7,887 nucleotides of DNA, taken from the NCBI GenBank assembly GCA_964413185.1, contig CAYPSX010000187.1:1-7887 (forward strand), written 5' to 3'. The stretch comes from Salinivirga sp964413185 (GTDB lineage Bacteria; Bacteroidota; Bacteroidia; Bacteroidales; Salinivirgaceae). Made by a program: the position numbers and the translations under genes. The notes beneath the pieces are model-generated. The model searched no databases, was not told where the DNA came from, and was given only the letters and a program-made list of their open reading frames with translations. Below, in pieces: positions 1 through 6,159 of the stretch (within the stretch, counting starts at the first letter, position 1; each line of letters begins with the position of its first letter).

Positions 1-55
1 GTCGTTCGGGTTATCAGCCGGGCTGCCGATATGCCACGCCTAATGGCGTTGGATT
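1..55 (-). repeat. Dispersed repeat, copy 1 (left part cut by window edge)
   Basis: This stretch matches 2275-2329 base for base without gaps at 45 of 55 positions; the inner part 10-55 against 2284-2329 matches at 40 of 46. It ends exactly where the sensor kinase stop codon (56-58) begins, so in the direction of kinase transcription it is the first piece of the 3' untranslated region. It contains two small inverted repeats, CAGC/GCTG at 15-25 and ACGCC/GGCGT at 36-49. It may continue to the left beyond the window. Elements like this are scattered through many Bacteroidota genomes; their function is not known to me. Confidence 0.75.
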
Positions 56-1333
56 TTATCTTGCCGTACAATTCGGGTTTGTGATGGTGAATTTGTGTTG
101 ATTATCTTCCCATTTATAATGGATTGATAAATTGTTTACCGTGCAAATTTGTTTCACAATGGCTAAGCCGAGCCCCAGCGATTTTGAATTATCGCCACGT
201 TTGAACCGATTGAATATTTCTTTGGAGTCGAAGGGCAGGGGAACACCCTGGTTGGCAATAGTTAAAGCATTTTGCGTTGTTGATATTTCGATGGTTGAGT
301 TTTCATCTGCATAATAAACCGCATTTTTTAGCAGGTTCCGGATCATTATTTCAAATAAACCCGGATCTATTTTGATGTTGTGCCGGTTGTCTAAATTTGT
401 TTGTATTTGAAGGTTGCGGTTGGCTGCAAATTCCCGGGCTTTTTCAATTTGTTCTTCTATAAACGGTTTGGATTGTATTTCCTGAATGTTTGCAAATTCA
501 CGGTTATCAATTTTTGTAATGAGGTTCAGCAGACTTCCGAGCCTCGATAGTTGTTTGGTTTCTTTGTAAATTGTTTTAAGTTTTTCGGCCTGCGCACTAC
601 TTAAATTCTCGTTTGAGAGTAATTGCTCAGCTTTATTCCGGATAATGCTCAAGGGCGTTTGCAGTTCGTGCGACATGTTTTCGGTGTAGTTTTTTAATTG
701 TTGATAGTCTTTTGAAATGCGGTTTTGCATGCTCGTAAACAATTGTTGCAACTGGTCAAATTCTTTTGTATTGGTTTGTTTTTGCTTTGTTGGTTTTTTA
801 TTGGTTATGTTGTAAGCGGCCATTTGTTTCATGATGAATTTAAACGGCGCAAATAAATACCCTGAAAACAGGTAGTTGAACAATATAATAACGAGGGAGA
901 GTATGATAAAAACGGGAATGATGACTTCAAAAATATCATCTTTGTAGCGGTAAAGCTCTTCTGCTGATTTTGTGATTTCGATTTTATAGTTTTGGCCGTT
1001 AATGGTTGCGTAGTTGGTTCTTTTTCTGTGAATTTCTTTGCGATCAGAATCGCTGTTCTTTTTGATGGTGTCGGTATAAACCGGCAAAATTTGATCTGGA
1101 ATTTGTTTTATTCGGGTTACCTGAACGAAATCTATTTTTTTTAGTCGTTCGGGTTTGTGTTCAATGAGTTTTTTGATCCATCCCTCACGCTGTTCCAGCT
1201 TTTTTTCAAGAATTTCTTTTATGTGCCAGTTGGCCTCGCTTTGTAAAATCAGCCCGCTAATGAGGAATGATACCAGTGTGAATAACAGGTAAAAAATTCC
1301 GACTTTGCTTAGTATACTGTATTTTCGTTTCAT
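56..1333 (-). CDS. Sensor histidine kinase of a two-component system
   Basis: A 425-residue inner-membrane kinase that should sense an unknown signal, phosphorylate itself on histidine and pass the phosphate to the regulator encoded just upstream. Two membrane segments (about 11-30 and 136-156) flank a periplasmic or extracytoplasmic region of about 105 residues with no domain I recognise. Next come a short linker (157-205), the dimerisation/phosphoacceptor helix with SHELQTPLS (His222), and the ATP-binding domain: N box NLLKNAVYY (Asn337), a G1-like NQG at 361-363, an F box around IFNRFKRGD (373-381), and G2 box GLGLAIV (387-393). The G1 box has Asn where most kinases have Asp. Length and domain order are normal for a QseC/RprX-like kinase. 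The ATG lies 2 bp after the regulator stop, so the two are cotranscribed and probably translationally coupled. The stop codon abuts a dispersed repeat. The signal cannot be read from the sequence. Confidence 0.95.
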   Translation of the reverse strand: MKRKYSILSKVGIFYLLFTLVSFLISGLILQSEANWHIKEILEKKLEQREGWIKKLIEHKPERLKKIDFVQVTRIKQIPDQILPVYTDTIKKNSDSDRKEIHRKRTNYATINGQNYKIEITKSAEELYRYKDDIFEVIIPVFIILSLVIILFNYLFSGYLFAPFKFIMKQMAAYNITNKKPTKQKQTNTKEFDQLQQLFTSMQNRISKDYQQLKNYTENMSHELQTPLSIIRNKAEQLLSNENLSSAQAEKLKTIYKETKQLSRLGSLLNLITKIDNREFANIQEIQSKPFIEEQIEKAREFAANRNLQIQTNLDNRHNIKIDPGLFEIMIRNLLKNAVYYADENSTIEISTTQNALTIANQGVPLPFDSKEIFNRFKRGDNSKSLGLGLAIVKQICTVNNLSIHYKWEDNQHKFTITNPNCTAR

Positions 1334-1335
1334 TA

Positions 1336-2016
1336 TTATGCCTCAGTTATAAATTTGTATCCCATTCCGTACATGGATTTTATATAGTCGGGTGCGCCTG
1401 CTTTGATAATTTTTCGCCGTAAATTTTTTATATGGTTATAAACAAAGTTGAAATTATCAGCCTGGTCGGCATGGTCGCCCCATAAATGTTCGGCAATGGT
1501 TTCTTTGGTTAGTAATTTGTTTTTATTGTTTGTAAAAAACAGCAATAGATCATATTCTTTGTGTGTCAGATTAAGGTTTTTTTGATTAATACTTACCTCT
1601 GCTGCATTCAGGTTTATTTCTAATTCGCTAATTTTTAACGTATTGTCGGTGTATTCAAATTTTCTTCGAAGAATTGTTCGTATACGGGCGTTAAGTTCTG
1701 CCAGATGGAATGGTTTGGTCAGGTAGTCGTCTGCGCCCTGCTCCAGACCTTTGAGTTTGTATTCCAGCGCATGCTTTGCTGTAAGTATAACGATACCGGT
1801 TTCCGCTTGGTGTTTCTTTATTTCCTGCAACAAGTCCATGCCATCGCCATCGGGCAAACCCAAATCAAGCACAATGAGGTCGTATTTGTAAAGTTCGGTT
1901 TTTTCAGATGCTTCTTGAAAGGTTTTTGCATGAGAAGTAACAAATCGCTGTTCCTGCAAATATTCTTCAATATCTGCAGCAAGTTGCAGGTTATCTTCAA
2001 TTATTAATATTTTCAC
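1336..2016 (-). CDS. OmpR/PhoB-family response regulator
   Basis: A 226-residue cytoplasmic transcription factor, partner of the kinase encoded 2 bp downstream. The receiver domain (1-118) has the full active site: acidic pair Glu7-Asp8, phosphoacceptor Asp51 in LDLGLPDGDG, Thr79 and Lys101 in LTKPF. The C-terminal winged-helix DNA-binding domain (about 127-224) shows the family pattern LTHKEYDLLLFF, a recognition helix around NFVYNHIKNLRRKI, and the wing YIKSMYGMGYKF. The start codon is GTG (2014-2016); it is the right start because MKILIIEDN is the usual beginning of this family, and no in-frame ATG is better placed. A direct repeat upstream (2060-2080) is a good candidate for its own binding site. 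The regulon is unknown; class QseB/RprY-like is the closest description. Confidence 0.95.
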   Translation of the reverse strand: MKILIIEDNLQLAADIEEYLQEQRFVTSHAKTFQEASEKTELYKYDLIVLDLGLPDGDGMDLLQEIKKHQAETGIVILTAKHALEYKLKGLEQGADDYLTKPFHLAELNARIRTILRRKFEYTDNTLKISELEINLNAAEVSINQKNLNLTHKEYDLLLFFTNNKNKLLTKETIAEHLWGDHADQADNFNFVYNHIKNLRRKIIKAGAPDYIKSMYGMGYKFITEA

Positions 2017-2043
2017 CGGGTTTCTGTTATTTTAAACATTCAA

Positions 2044-2051
2044 CGAAGATA
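2044..2051 (-). promoter_or_regulatory. Possible -7 promoter element for the regulator-kinase operon
   Basis: Read on the minus strand this is TATCTTCG, one mismatch from the Bacteroidota -7 consensus TAnnTTTG. It would place the transcript start about 20-25 nt before the GTG. No TTTG -33 box is visible at the expected distance; that position is taken up by the direct repeat at 2060-2080, as expected for an activator-dependent promoter. One weak match alone is poor evidence. Confidence 0.35.
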
Positions 2052-2059
2052 AAAAAGAA

Positions 2060-2080
2060 TTTTGTAGATAATTTGTAGAT
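2060..2080 (-). promoter_or_regulatory. Direct repeat, candidate response-regulator binding site
   Basis: The 9-mer TTTGTAGAT occurs at 2061-2069 and again, identical, at 2072-2080 (minus strand ATCTACAAA twice). The 11-bp period is one helical turn, the arrangement that OmpR/PhoB-family dimers typically bind. It lies 45-64 bp upstream of the regulator start and just upstream of the possible -7 element, where an activator would touch RNA polymerase. The natural reading is positive autoregulation of the two-component operon. The pattern is seen; its role is inferred. Confidence 0.55.
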
Positions 2081-2103
2081 TTTTGAATTGGAAACGATCA
2101 ATA

Positions 2104-2125
2104 GCCCGGTCATTTCTGGCCGGGT
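2104..2125. repeat. Strong hairpin, REP-like
   Basis: An inverted repeat CCCGGTCA / TGGCCGGG with a TTTC loop gives an 8-bp stem with one T-G pair, plus one more weak outer pair. It has no T-run on either side, so it is not a standard intrinsic terminator. It lies upstream of the regulator promoter, between it and the repeat cluster to the right. Confidence 0.6.
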
Positions 2126-2145
2126 AATGTTTTCGGGAAGTTTGC

Positions 2146-2157
2146 GGGCTTTAGCCC
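2146..2157. repeat. Small inverted repeat GGGCT/AGCCC
   Basis: GGGCTTTAGCCC: 5-bp arms around a TT centre, about 20 bp right of the stronger hairpin at 2104-2125. Two GC-rich hairpins this close together resemble paired REP-type elements. In a folded RNA only the inner three or four pairs could form because of the short loop. Confidence 0.45.
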
Positions 2158-2258
2158 ATATTTCGGAACAATGAAATTGGACAAAAAGGAATAATTCAAC
2201 CGGGCGTTTCTATTAGGAATTTCGATTTATGGAACGCAGATTTGCCTTTTTTTATCCC

Positions 2259-2396
2259 ACTCCTACGGAGTTTTGTTATTCTTGTTATTAACCGGGCTAC
2301 CGATATGCCACGCCTACCGGCGTTGGGTTCCGTAATAAAAAATCCCGGCGGGATGATATATTGGTAGCAACGGTTGATGAACAGCGAAAGCCGCTG
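2259..2396 (-). repeat. Dispersed repeat, copy 2, in a chain of five mini-hairpins
   Basis: The part 2275-2329 is the second copy of the element at 1-55, in the same orientation. Around it lie five short inverted repeats at regular distances: ACTCC/GGAGT (2259-2271), TAAC/GCTA (2289-2299), ACGCC/GGCGT (2310-2323), ATCCC/GGGAT (2342-2354) and CAGCG/CGCTG (2382-2396). The cluster begins 12 bp after the stop codon of the dimethylargininase-like gene, so it would be transcribed as its 3' untranslated region. A 67-codon reading frame crosses it on the minus strand (2196-2399), but its peptide is best explained as translated repeat: the same peptide pattern, NA-x-RRGIS-x-ARLITR, appears in copy 1 without a matching gene context. 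Confidence 0.7.
2333..2354 (-). terminator. Probable intrinsic terminator after the dimethylargininase gene
   Basis: On the minus strand ATCCC-GCC-GGGAT is followed directly by TTTTTATT. The stem is only 5 bp, but three pairs are G-C and the T-run is good. It lies 55 nt beyond the stop codon of the gene at 2409-3167 and would end the transcript that contains MscS and that gene. It forms part of the dispersed repeat cluster. Confidence 0.55.
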
Positions 2397-2408
2397 CAAT
2401 CTTCTAGA

Positions 2409-3167
2409 TTAATACAGCAACGATAAGCATGTCAATCCGCCATCCATTTTGCGGAATTCACTCATCTCGATTTCAATAATATTATAGCCGAGGTCTGTAA
2501 TTTTGCGCTTTGCTTTTGGAAAACCTTTGGGAATGAGTAGCCTGTCGTTCACCTTCAGACAATTGGCGCTATAAAATTCATCTTCTTCGAGTTGAATAAC
2601 GTTGCTGCCCGAAAATTTGCTTGCAAATTCATCGATGGCTATAAAATTGTTGTTTTCCAGGTAAGTGATGCCTGTTTTGAGGTGCAATACGGTTTTTACG
2701 GCTATTTGCGATACAGTGTAGCCATGTTTGGATAAAAATTGGGTTAATTGTTCGGCTCCGGCTTTATTTGTACGTGCCGATATGCCAATGTAGAAGTGGT
2801 TTTCGACACGCATAATGTCGCCGCCGTCGAGGTTCCCGGGGAGTTTTATCTCTTCTGTGGGTTTATTTTTGGCCAAAACTTCTGCAATGGCTTTTTCTTC
2901 GCCAAGCCTTGCTTCATCTCCCGGTTTTGTAATGATGGCAGCTTCGGGTAGCACTACAGCCGTATCTTCTACAAAGCAGCCATCGGGGTAATTTTCGTCG
3001 GCTTCCAATACAGTTACTTCAACTCCGCATTTTGAAAGTGCAAGACAATACTGCTCGTGTTGTTGCAGTGCTTTTTTGAAGTCTGGTTTTCCCAGCTGTG
3101 ATGATGTTATTCCATTTGCGAAATTTTTTCCGGGTTGGCGAACTATGGCTTTTGTGAATTTTTGCAT
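2409..3167 (-). CDS. ddaH: Dimethylargininase-family amidinohydrolase (DDAH)
   Basis: A 252-residue soluble enzyme of the guanidino-group-modifying superfamily, closest to N(G),N(G)-dimethylarginine dimethylaminohydrolase, which hydrolyses methylated arginine to citrulline and (di)methylamine. Visible family motifs are GCFVEDTAVV (63-72, with acidic Glu67/Asp68), NLDGGDIMRV (112-121), HLKTGITYLENN (His162) and the C-terminal MDGGLTCLSLLY with the likely nucleophile Cys247. The length is that of the family. There is no signal peptide, so it is cytoplasmic. The ATG follows the MscS gene stop by 20 bp, which suggests one transcript; a likely terminator lies 55 nt downstream. No other arginine pathway gene (arcB, arcC, transporter) is nearby, so an arginine deiminase operon is unlikely. 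The true substrate, methylarginine or another guanidino compound, cannot be decided from sequence, and the gene symbol rests on family membership. Confidence 0.85.
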   Translation of the reverse strand: MQKFTKAIVRQPGKNFANGITSSQLGKPDFKKALQQHEQYCLALSKCGVEVTVLEADENYPDGCFVEDTAVVLPEAAIITKPGDEARLGEEKAIAEVLAKNKPTEEIKLPGNLDGGDIMRVENHFYIGISARTNKAGAEQLTQFLSKHGYTVSQIAVKTVLHLKTGITYLENNNFIAIDEFASKFSGSNVIQLEEDEFYSANCLKVNDRLLIPKGFPKAKRKITDLGYNIIEIEMSEFRKMDGGLTCLSLLY

Positions 3168-3187
3168 GTTTCTGTTTATCAGGTAGT

Positions 3188-4036
3188 TTATGTTTTATTT
3201 AAATCTTTTTTATAAACAATGGTGCGATGAGGGAACGGGATCTCAATTCCTTCTTTGTCAAAGCGTTGTTTTACTGATTTCAGCAGGTCGCATTTGAGCA
3301 CAAAAGCGTTATCGTTACCATCACACCAAACGTAAGCCTTCAGGTCTACAGAAAAATCAGACAGGGCTATCACACGAATTACAACAAATGGCAGATTCTC
3401 TTGTTTTTCTGCTTCATCTCTGTTGTCGATTGCCAATGGGTGATTTTGCGCTTCGTCGCGAATAATTTCCATGGCCTTATCGATGTCTGAATCGTAGCTG
3501 ATGGAAAACGTAATATGTTTGCGAATCCGCTCATCCTGAATATCGCTGTTGATAATGGTTTCTTCGCTAATAATGCTGTTGGGAATAATAATGCGACGGT
3601 TTTCATAATCTTTAATGATGGTGTGGCGTAGTGTAATTTCTTCTACAACACCTTTTTGACCGTCTTTAAATTCAATTACGTCTTCCATTTTGAAGGGTTT
3701 GAACATCAATATAAAAATACCGCTAATGATGTTGGCCAGTGCTTTTTGCGATGCAAAACCAACCACAACGGTAAGTAATCCGGCGCCCGCAAAAAGTGCT
3801 TTTCCGTACGATCTTAAGTGGGGAATTTTGTAAAAGATAAAAACAAACGCTGCAACATAAACGATAAATCCTACTGAATTTTTAATAAATGCAAAGTTGG
3901 TAGGATCGGCTTTTAATCGTTTCGCATATCTTTTTATGAAAATAGAGAGAAGTTTTCGCATTATAAATGCGAGCACAATGGCACCAGCCAATGTGGAAAC
4001 TACTAAAACTAAGTAGTAAATGGTTTCTTTGTTCAT
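3188..4036 (-). CDS. Small-conductance mechanosensitive channel (MscS family)
   Basis: A 282-residue inner-membrane channel of the minimal MscS type, which opens under membrane tension and releases solutes on hypo-osmotic shock. Three membrane segments are visible: about 8-27, 53-70 and 77-112. The last contains the Gly/Ala-rich pore helix of the family (LFAGAGLLTVVVGFASQKAL, then ANIISGIFILMFKPF). The beta domain follows at about 115-168 with KMEDVIEF, GVVEEITLRHT and RRIIIPNS, then the alpha/beta vestibule domain ending in IEIPFPHRTIVYKK (264-277). Length matches E. coli MscS (286). The start is the ATG at 4036, followed at once by a hydrophobic helix. It is preceded by a 106-bp gap, so it may have its own promoter, though I see no good Bacteroidota promoter match there. 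The dimethylargininase-like gene follows 20 bp downstream. Confidence 0.93.
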   Translation of the reverse strand: MNKETIYYLVLVVSTLAGAIVLAFIMRKLLSIFIKRYAKRLKADPTNFAFIKNSVGFIVYVAAFVFIFYKIPHLRSYGKALFAGAGLLTVVVGFASQKALANIISGIFILMFKPFKMEDVIEFKDGQKGVVEEITLRHTIIKDYENRRIIIPNSIISEETIINSDIQDERIRKHITFSISYDSDIDKAMEIIRDEAQNHPLAIDNRDEAEKQENLPFVVIRVIALSDFSVDLKAYVWCDGNDNAFVLKCDLLKSVKQRFDKEGIEIPFPHRTIVYKKDLNKT

Positions 4037-4142
4037 AGAATGATTTATTCAACTAATGTTTTCTCAATGTGTTGACTTAAAGTTCTTTATGTGATCTTTT
4101 GTTTTTTCTCTTATTTCAAATTGTTAGCTGGTAAATATACAA

Positions 4143-4571
4143 TTATTTTACAGTGGAGTCAGGTTTGTTTTCCGGTTTTTCTGTCCAGTGAATGGTAACT
4201 TTTTTATTGCCCCAGTTGAGTGCATTTTGCCGCGATGTGCCCATGTAAATGTCGATTTTCTTTTTCCAGCGACGATTCATTTTGTCGAGCACTAAAAATG
4301 TATCGGGAAGCCCGTCAATAGTTACTTTTGTGCGGTAGGTGAGGCCCGAGTCGATGAGGTCGCGTGAAACAGCAATGGCTTTCATGCCCGGCTTGAGCGT
4401 GTCGCCCCAGGCAGCTTCAGCCGGGTGCCCAAGGGTTTGCCCGACCAGTGAATTGTATGCCGTGGCCGTTACTTGCATTTGTCGATGCACGGGTTCGGGT
4501 TTATCGGGTTTTGTGCATCCTGATAAAAAAAACAGAAGTAAAAATGTGAGAATGAAGCTTATTTTTGTCAT
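4143..4571 (-). CDS. 3D-domain lipoprotein, possible cell-wall hydrolase
   Basis: A 142-residue exported lipoprotein. The N-terminus has a basic-hydrophobic signal and lipobox LSGC with Cys19 as the lipidation site. The rest is a 3D domain, named after three conserved aspartates and related to the double-psi-barrel of MltA/RlpA-type proteins that cut or bind peptidoglycan. Motifs seen are VTATAYNS (34-41), GDTLKPGMKAIAVSRDL (56-72, Asp71), a VLDKMNRRWKKKIDIYMG stretch (94-111, Asp96 and Asp107), and NWGNKKVTIHW at the end of the domain. The aspartates are in the expected places, so it may be active, but activity is inferred. The ATG lies 6 bp after the stop of the secreted protein upstream, so the two are almost surely cotranscribed and translationally coupled. 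A short polar tail (131-142) ends the protein. Confidence 0.88.
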   Translation of the reverse strand: MTKISFILTFLLLFFLSGCTKPDKPEPVHRQMQVTATAYNSLVGQTLGHPAEAAWGDTLKPGMKAIAVSRDLIDSGLTYRTKVTIDGLPDTFLVLDKMNRRWKKKIDIYMGTSRQNALNWGNKKVTIHWTEKPENKPDSTVK

Positions 4572-4577
4572 TACCGA

Positions 4578-6086
4578 TTATTTGGCCACTGTTGTAAAAT
4601 TCAACCGCATCTCAGCCGATTTATCTTTATTGGTTACCTTTTTGAAGCCGCGTGTATTGGCCACAATGGCTTTTGTATCCTGCACAATAAAATCGTAACC
4701 ATATTTTTTCTCAGTGTTAAGCGGTTTAAAAGCCTTGGTTTGTGCACTGAGTTGCATGGTTTCGTAGCCAAAAGGTGCTGCACATTCAAACTCGTCGGGA
4801 ATTTCAATTACTTTGTTCACTTTGGTTTGGTCGATGTAATAATTATCGAGCAAAAGCACTTTGGAGCCGTCGGCCATGTAGTAAATTACGCGCAAATAGG
4901 CCGGTATGTTCACCCGCACAAAGAGTTTCATTTTTTCGCCTTCTTCAAAAAGCAGGTTTTCATCGCCTTTGTTGGTCCAAACTTCGGCTAATAAATCGCT
5001 GCTCACCACTTCATCTTTGCGAAAAGCTTGCTGTCTGCTGTAAGCATCCTGAAAGTTCTCAGCTTTGTAGGAAATGTTATCGTTTTTTAATTGTGTTTTG
5101 GAGATGATGTCGCTTGCAGCAGCCAATACTTTACCTTTTTCATCCTGCGCAATAATTGATACGCGGAGATTGTTGTCTGCTTCCCAGTATGTGCCGTGAA
5201 TTACGTAGGTATTGTCCCCGGCTTTTTCTACAATGTTGTAGTTGCCTTTTCGGCTTAAAGATTGTGTTATGGCATCGGCAAAACGACGCGAGAATATACT
5301 GGGCATTTTAGTGTCGCCATACGTTATGTACGAAATTTTTAAAGCGCTGTTTTCCGGGATTTTTTTAACCATTGTGGTGGCCAGAAAGTTGGCTAAATCG
5401 CTTACCGAGCGGTTTTCACTGCTTTTTAGGGCCAGTTGAAGCTCATTGAGCTGCTTGTTGTGTCCTTTGAGCTCATTAATGGCCAGTTGGTCGCCCGATG
5501 CCTTGCCCATTGCCATTAATAACGATTGAAACGATTCGCATTCGCGCACCAGCGATTCTGCTTCTGCATAAGCTTTTTGCGCTTCGGTTTGGTTTGCTGA
5601 GGCGATGAATTTTTGGGCTTTGTCTATTTGTTGACCAATACCGGCCATTTTGCTTTTCAATTGTTTTAAATAGTAATTGTTCAGGTCGCGTTTTTTCACT
5701 TTGGCCAGCACATATACCTTGCGGTCTTTTTCATCAATATACGTCTCGTATTTTAAGCCAACAAGCTCTACGTTAGTGTATGATGTGGCTGCCTGCCTGA
5801 AGTATGACTGGTATTCTTTTTCTGTTTCTTCTATTACATTGGTTGTGAGTCCTTGCACTCTCACTTTTATGCTCGAACTGAGTTGCAGCGATGCTCGTTT
5901 TTTCATCTCATCCATCAAATCTTCAGGATTTTGCTTGCGCTCGTAGCTGTTTTCAATAAACGCTGTGTAGTAAAATGCCGATGGATATACTTTTTTACAT
6001 TTTTCAAAATCGGTCCATTCCGGGGCTTGTGCAAAAACAGTCGCTGTTGTGAGCAGAACCAGTACTAAGCTAATGAATCGTTTCAT
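4578..6086 (-). CDS. Secreted LPP20 / FlgO-like / DUF4384 multidomain protein
   Basis: A 502-residue exported protein with a signal peptide (1-19 or so; VFAQA looks like the cleavage region). No lipobox cysteine is present, so it is likely periplasmic. About 22-135 resembles the LPP20 fold: a conserved-start helix, SSIKVRVQG (71-79) and DRKVYVLAKVKK (121-132). A helical, probably coiled-coil segment follows (about 135-225). Residues 226-330 look like the FlgO/TolB-N/LpoB-type domain (SVSDLANFLATTMVKKIP, then IVEKAGDNTYVIHGTYWEA). About 365-450 is a DUF4384-type beta domain (LLFEEGEKMKLFVRVNIPAY, LLLDNYY, ending AQTKAF). The family is widespread in Bacteroidota and its precise role is unknown; the FlgO/LpoB-like part allows a link to cell-wall synthesis or envelope assembly. 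Domain borders are by eye. It is the first gene of a pair with the 3D lipoprotein 6 bp downstream. A 7-bp inverted repeat lies upstream of its start. Confidence 0.85.
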   Translation of the reverse strand: MKRFISLVLVLLTTATVFAQAPEWTDFEKCKKVYPSAFYYTAFIENSYERKQNPEDLMDEMKKRASLQLSSSIKVRVQGLTTNVIEETEKEYQSYFRQAATSYTNVELVGLKYETYIDEKDRKVYVLAKVKKRDLNNYYLKQLKSKMAGIGQQIDKAQKFIASANQTEAQKAYAEAESLVRECESFQSLLMAMGKASGDQLAINELKGHNKQLNELQLALKSSENRSVSDLANFLATTMVKKIPENSALKISYITYGDTKMPSIFSRRFADAITQSLSRKGNYNIVEKAGDNTYVIHGTYWEADNNLRVSIIAQDEKGKVLAAASDIISKTQLKNDNISYKAENFQDAYSRQQAFRKDEVVSSDLLAEVWTNKGDENLLFEEGEKMKLFVRVNIPAYLRVIYYMADGSKVLLLDNYYIDQTKVNKVIEIPDEFECAAPFGYETMQLSAQTKAFKPLNTEKKYGYDFIVQDTKAIVANTRGFKKVTNKDKSAEMRLNFTTVAK

Positions 6087-6105
6087 GGCAGTTGGCTTTT
6101 TGATT

Positions 6106-6128
6106 TGTAAATGAGCCTACAATTTACA
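6106..6128. promoter_or_regulatory. Inverted repeat TGTAAAT-N9-ATTTACA, candidate operator
   Basis: Perfect 7-bp arms at 6106-6112 and 6122-6128, centre to centre 16 bp, lying 20-42 bp upstream of the start of the secreted DUF4384 protein. The spacing and symmetry suit a dimeric regulator contacting successive major grooves near the promoter. The arms are AT-rich, so chance is a real alternative. Confidence 0.35.
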
Positions 6129-6159
6129 GAAAACCGGATAAAACAGCAGTATTTTTTGA

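Noticed and set aside
2104..2125. Strong GC-rich hairpin considered as an intrinsic terminator
   Set aside because: No T-run follows it on either strand, and on the minus strand it lies upstream of the regulator promoter after a better terminator candidate at 2333-2354.
2196..2399. Minus-strand open frame of 67 codons between the dimethylargininase-like and regulator genes
   Set aside because: It runs over the dispersed repeat and its hairpins; its central peptide recurs in copy 1 only as a fragment next to another gene. It has no domain, and it starts 9 bp beyond a stop codon in what is best read as a 3' untranslated region.
2409..3167. Arginine deiminase (arcA) as the identity of the amidinohydrolase
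   Set aside because: Arginine deiminases are about 400 residues with an extra helical domain; this protein is 252 residues, and no arcB or arcC lies nearby.
4339..4698. Plus-strand open frame of 119 codons
   Set aside because: It lies opposite two well-supported minus-strand genes, crosses their junction, and shows no protein family features. The other long plus-strand frames within 4740-6068 and 1705-2007 are the same kind of shadow.
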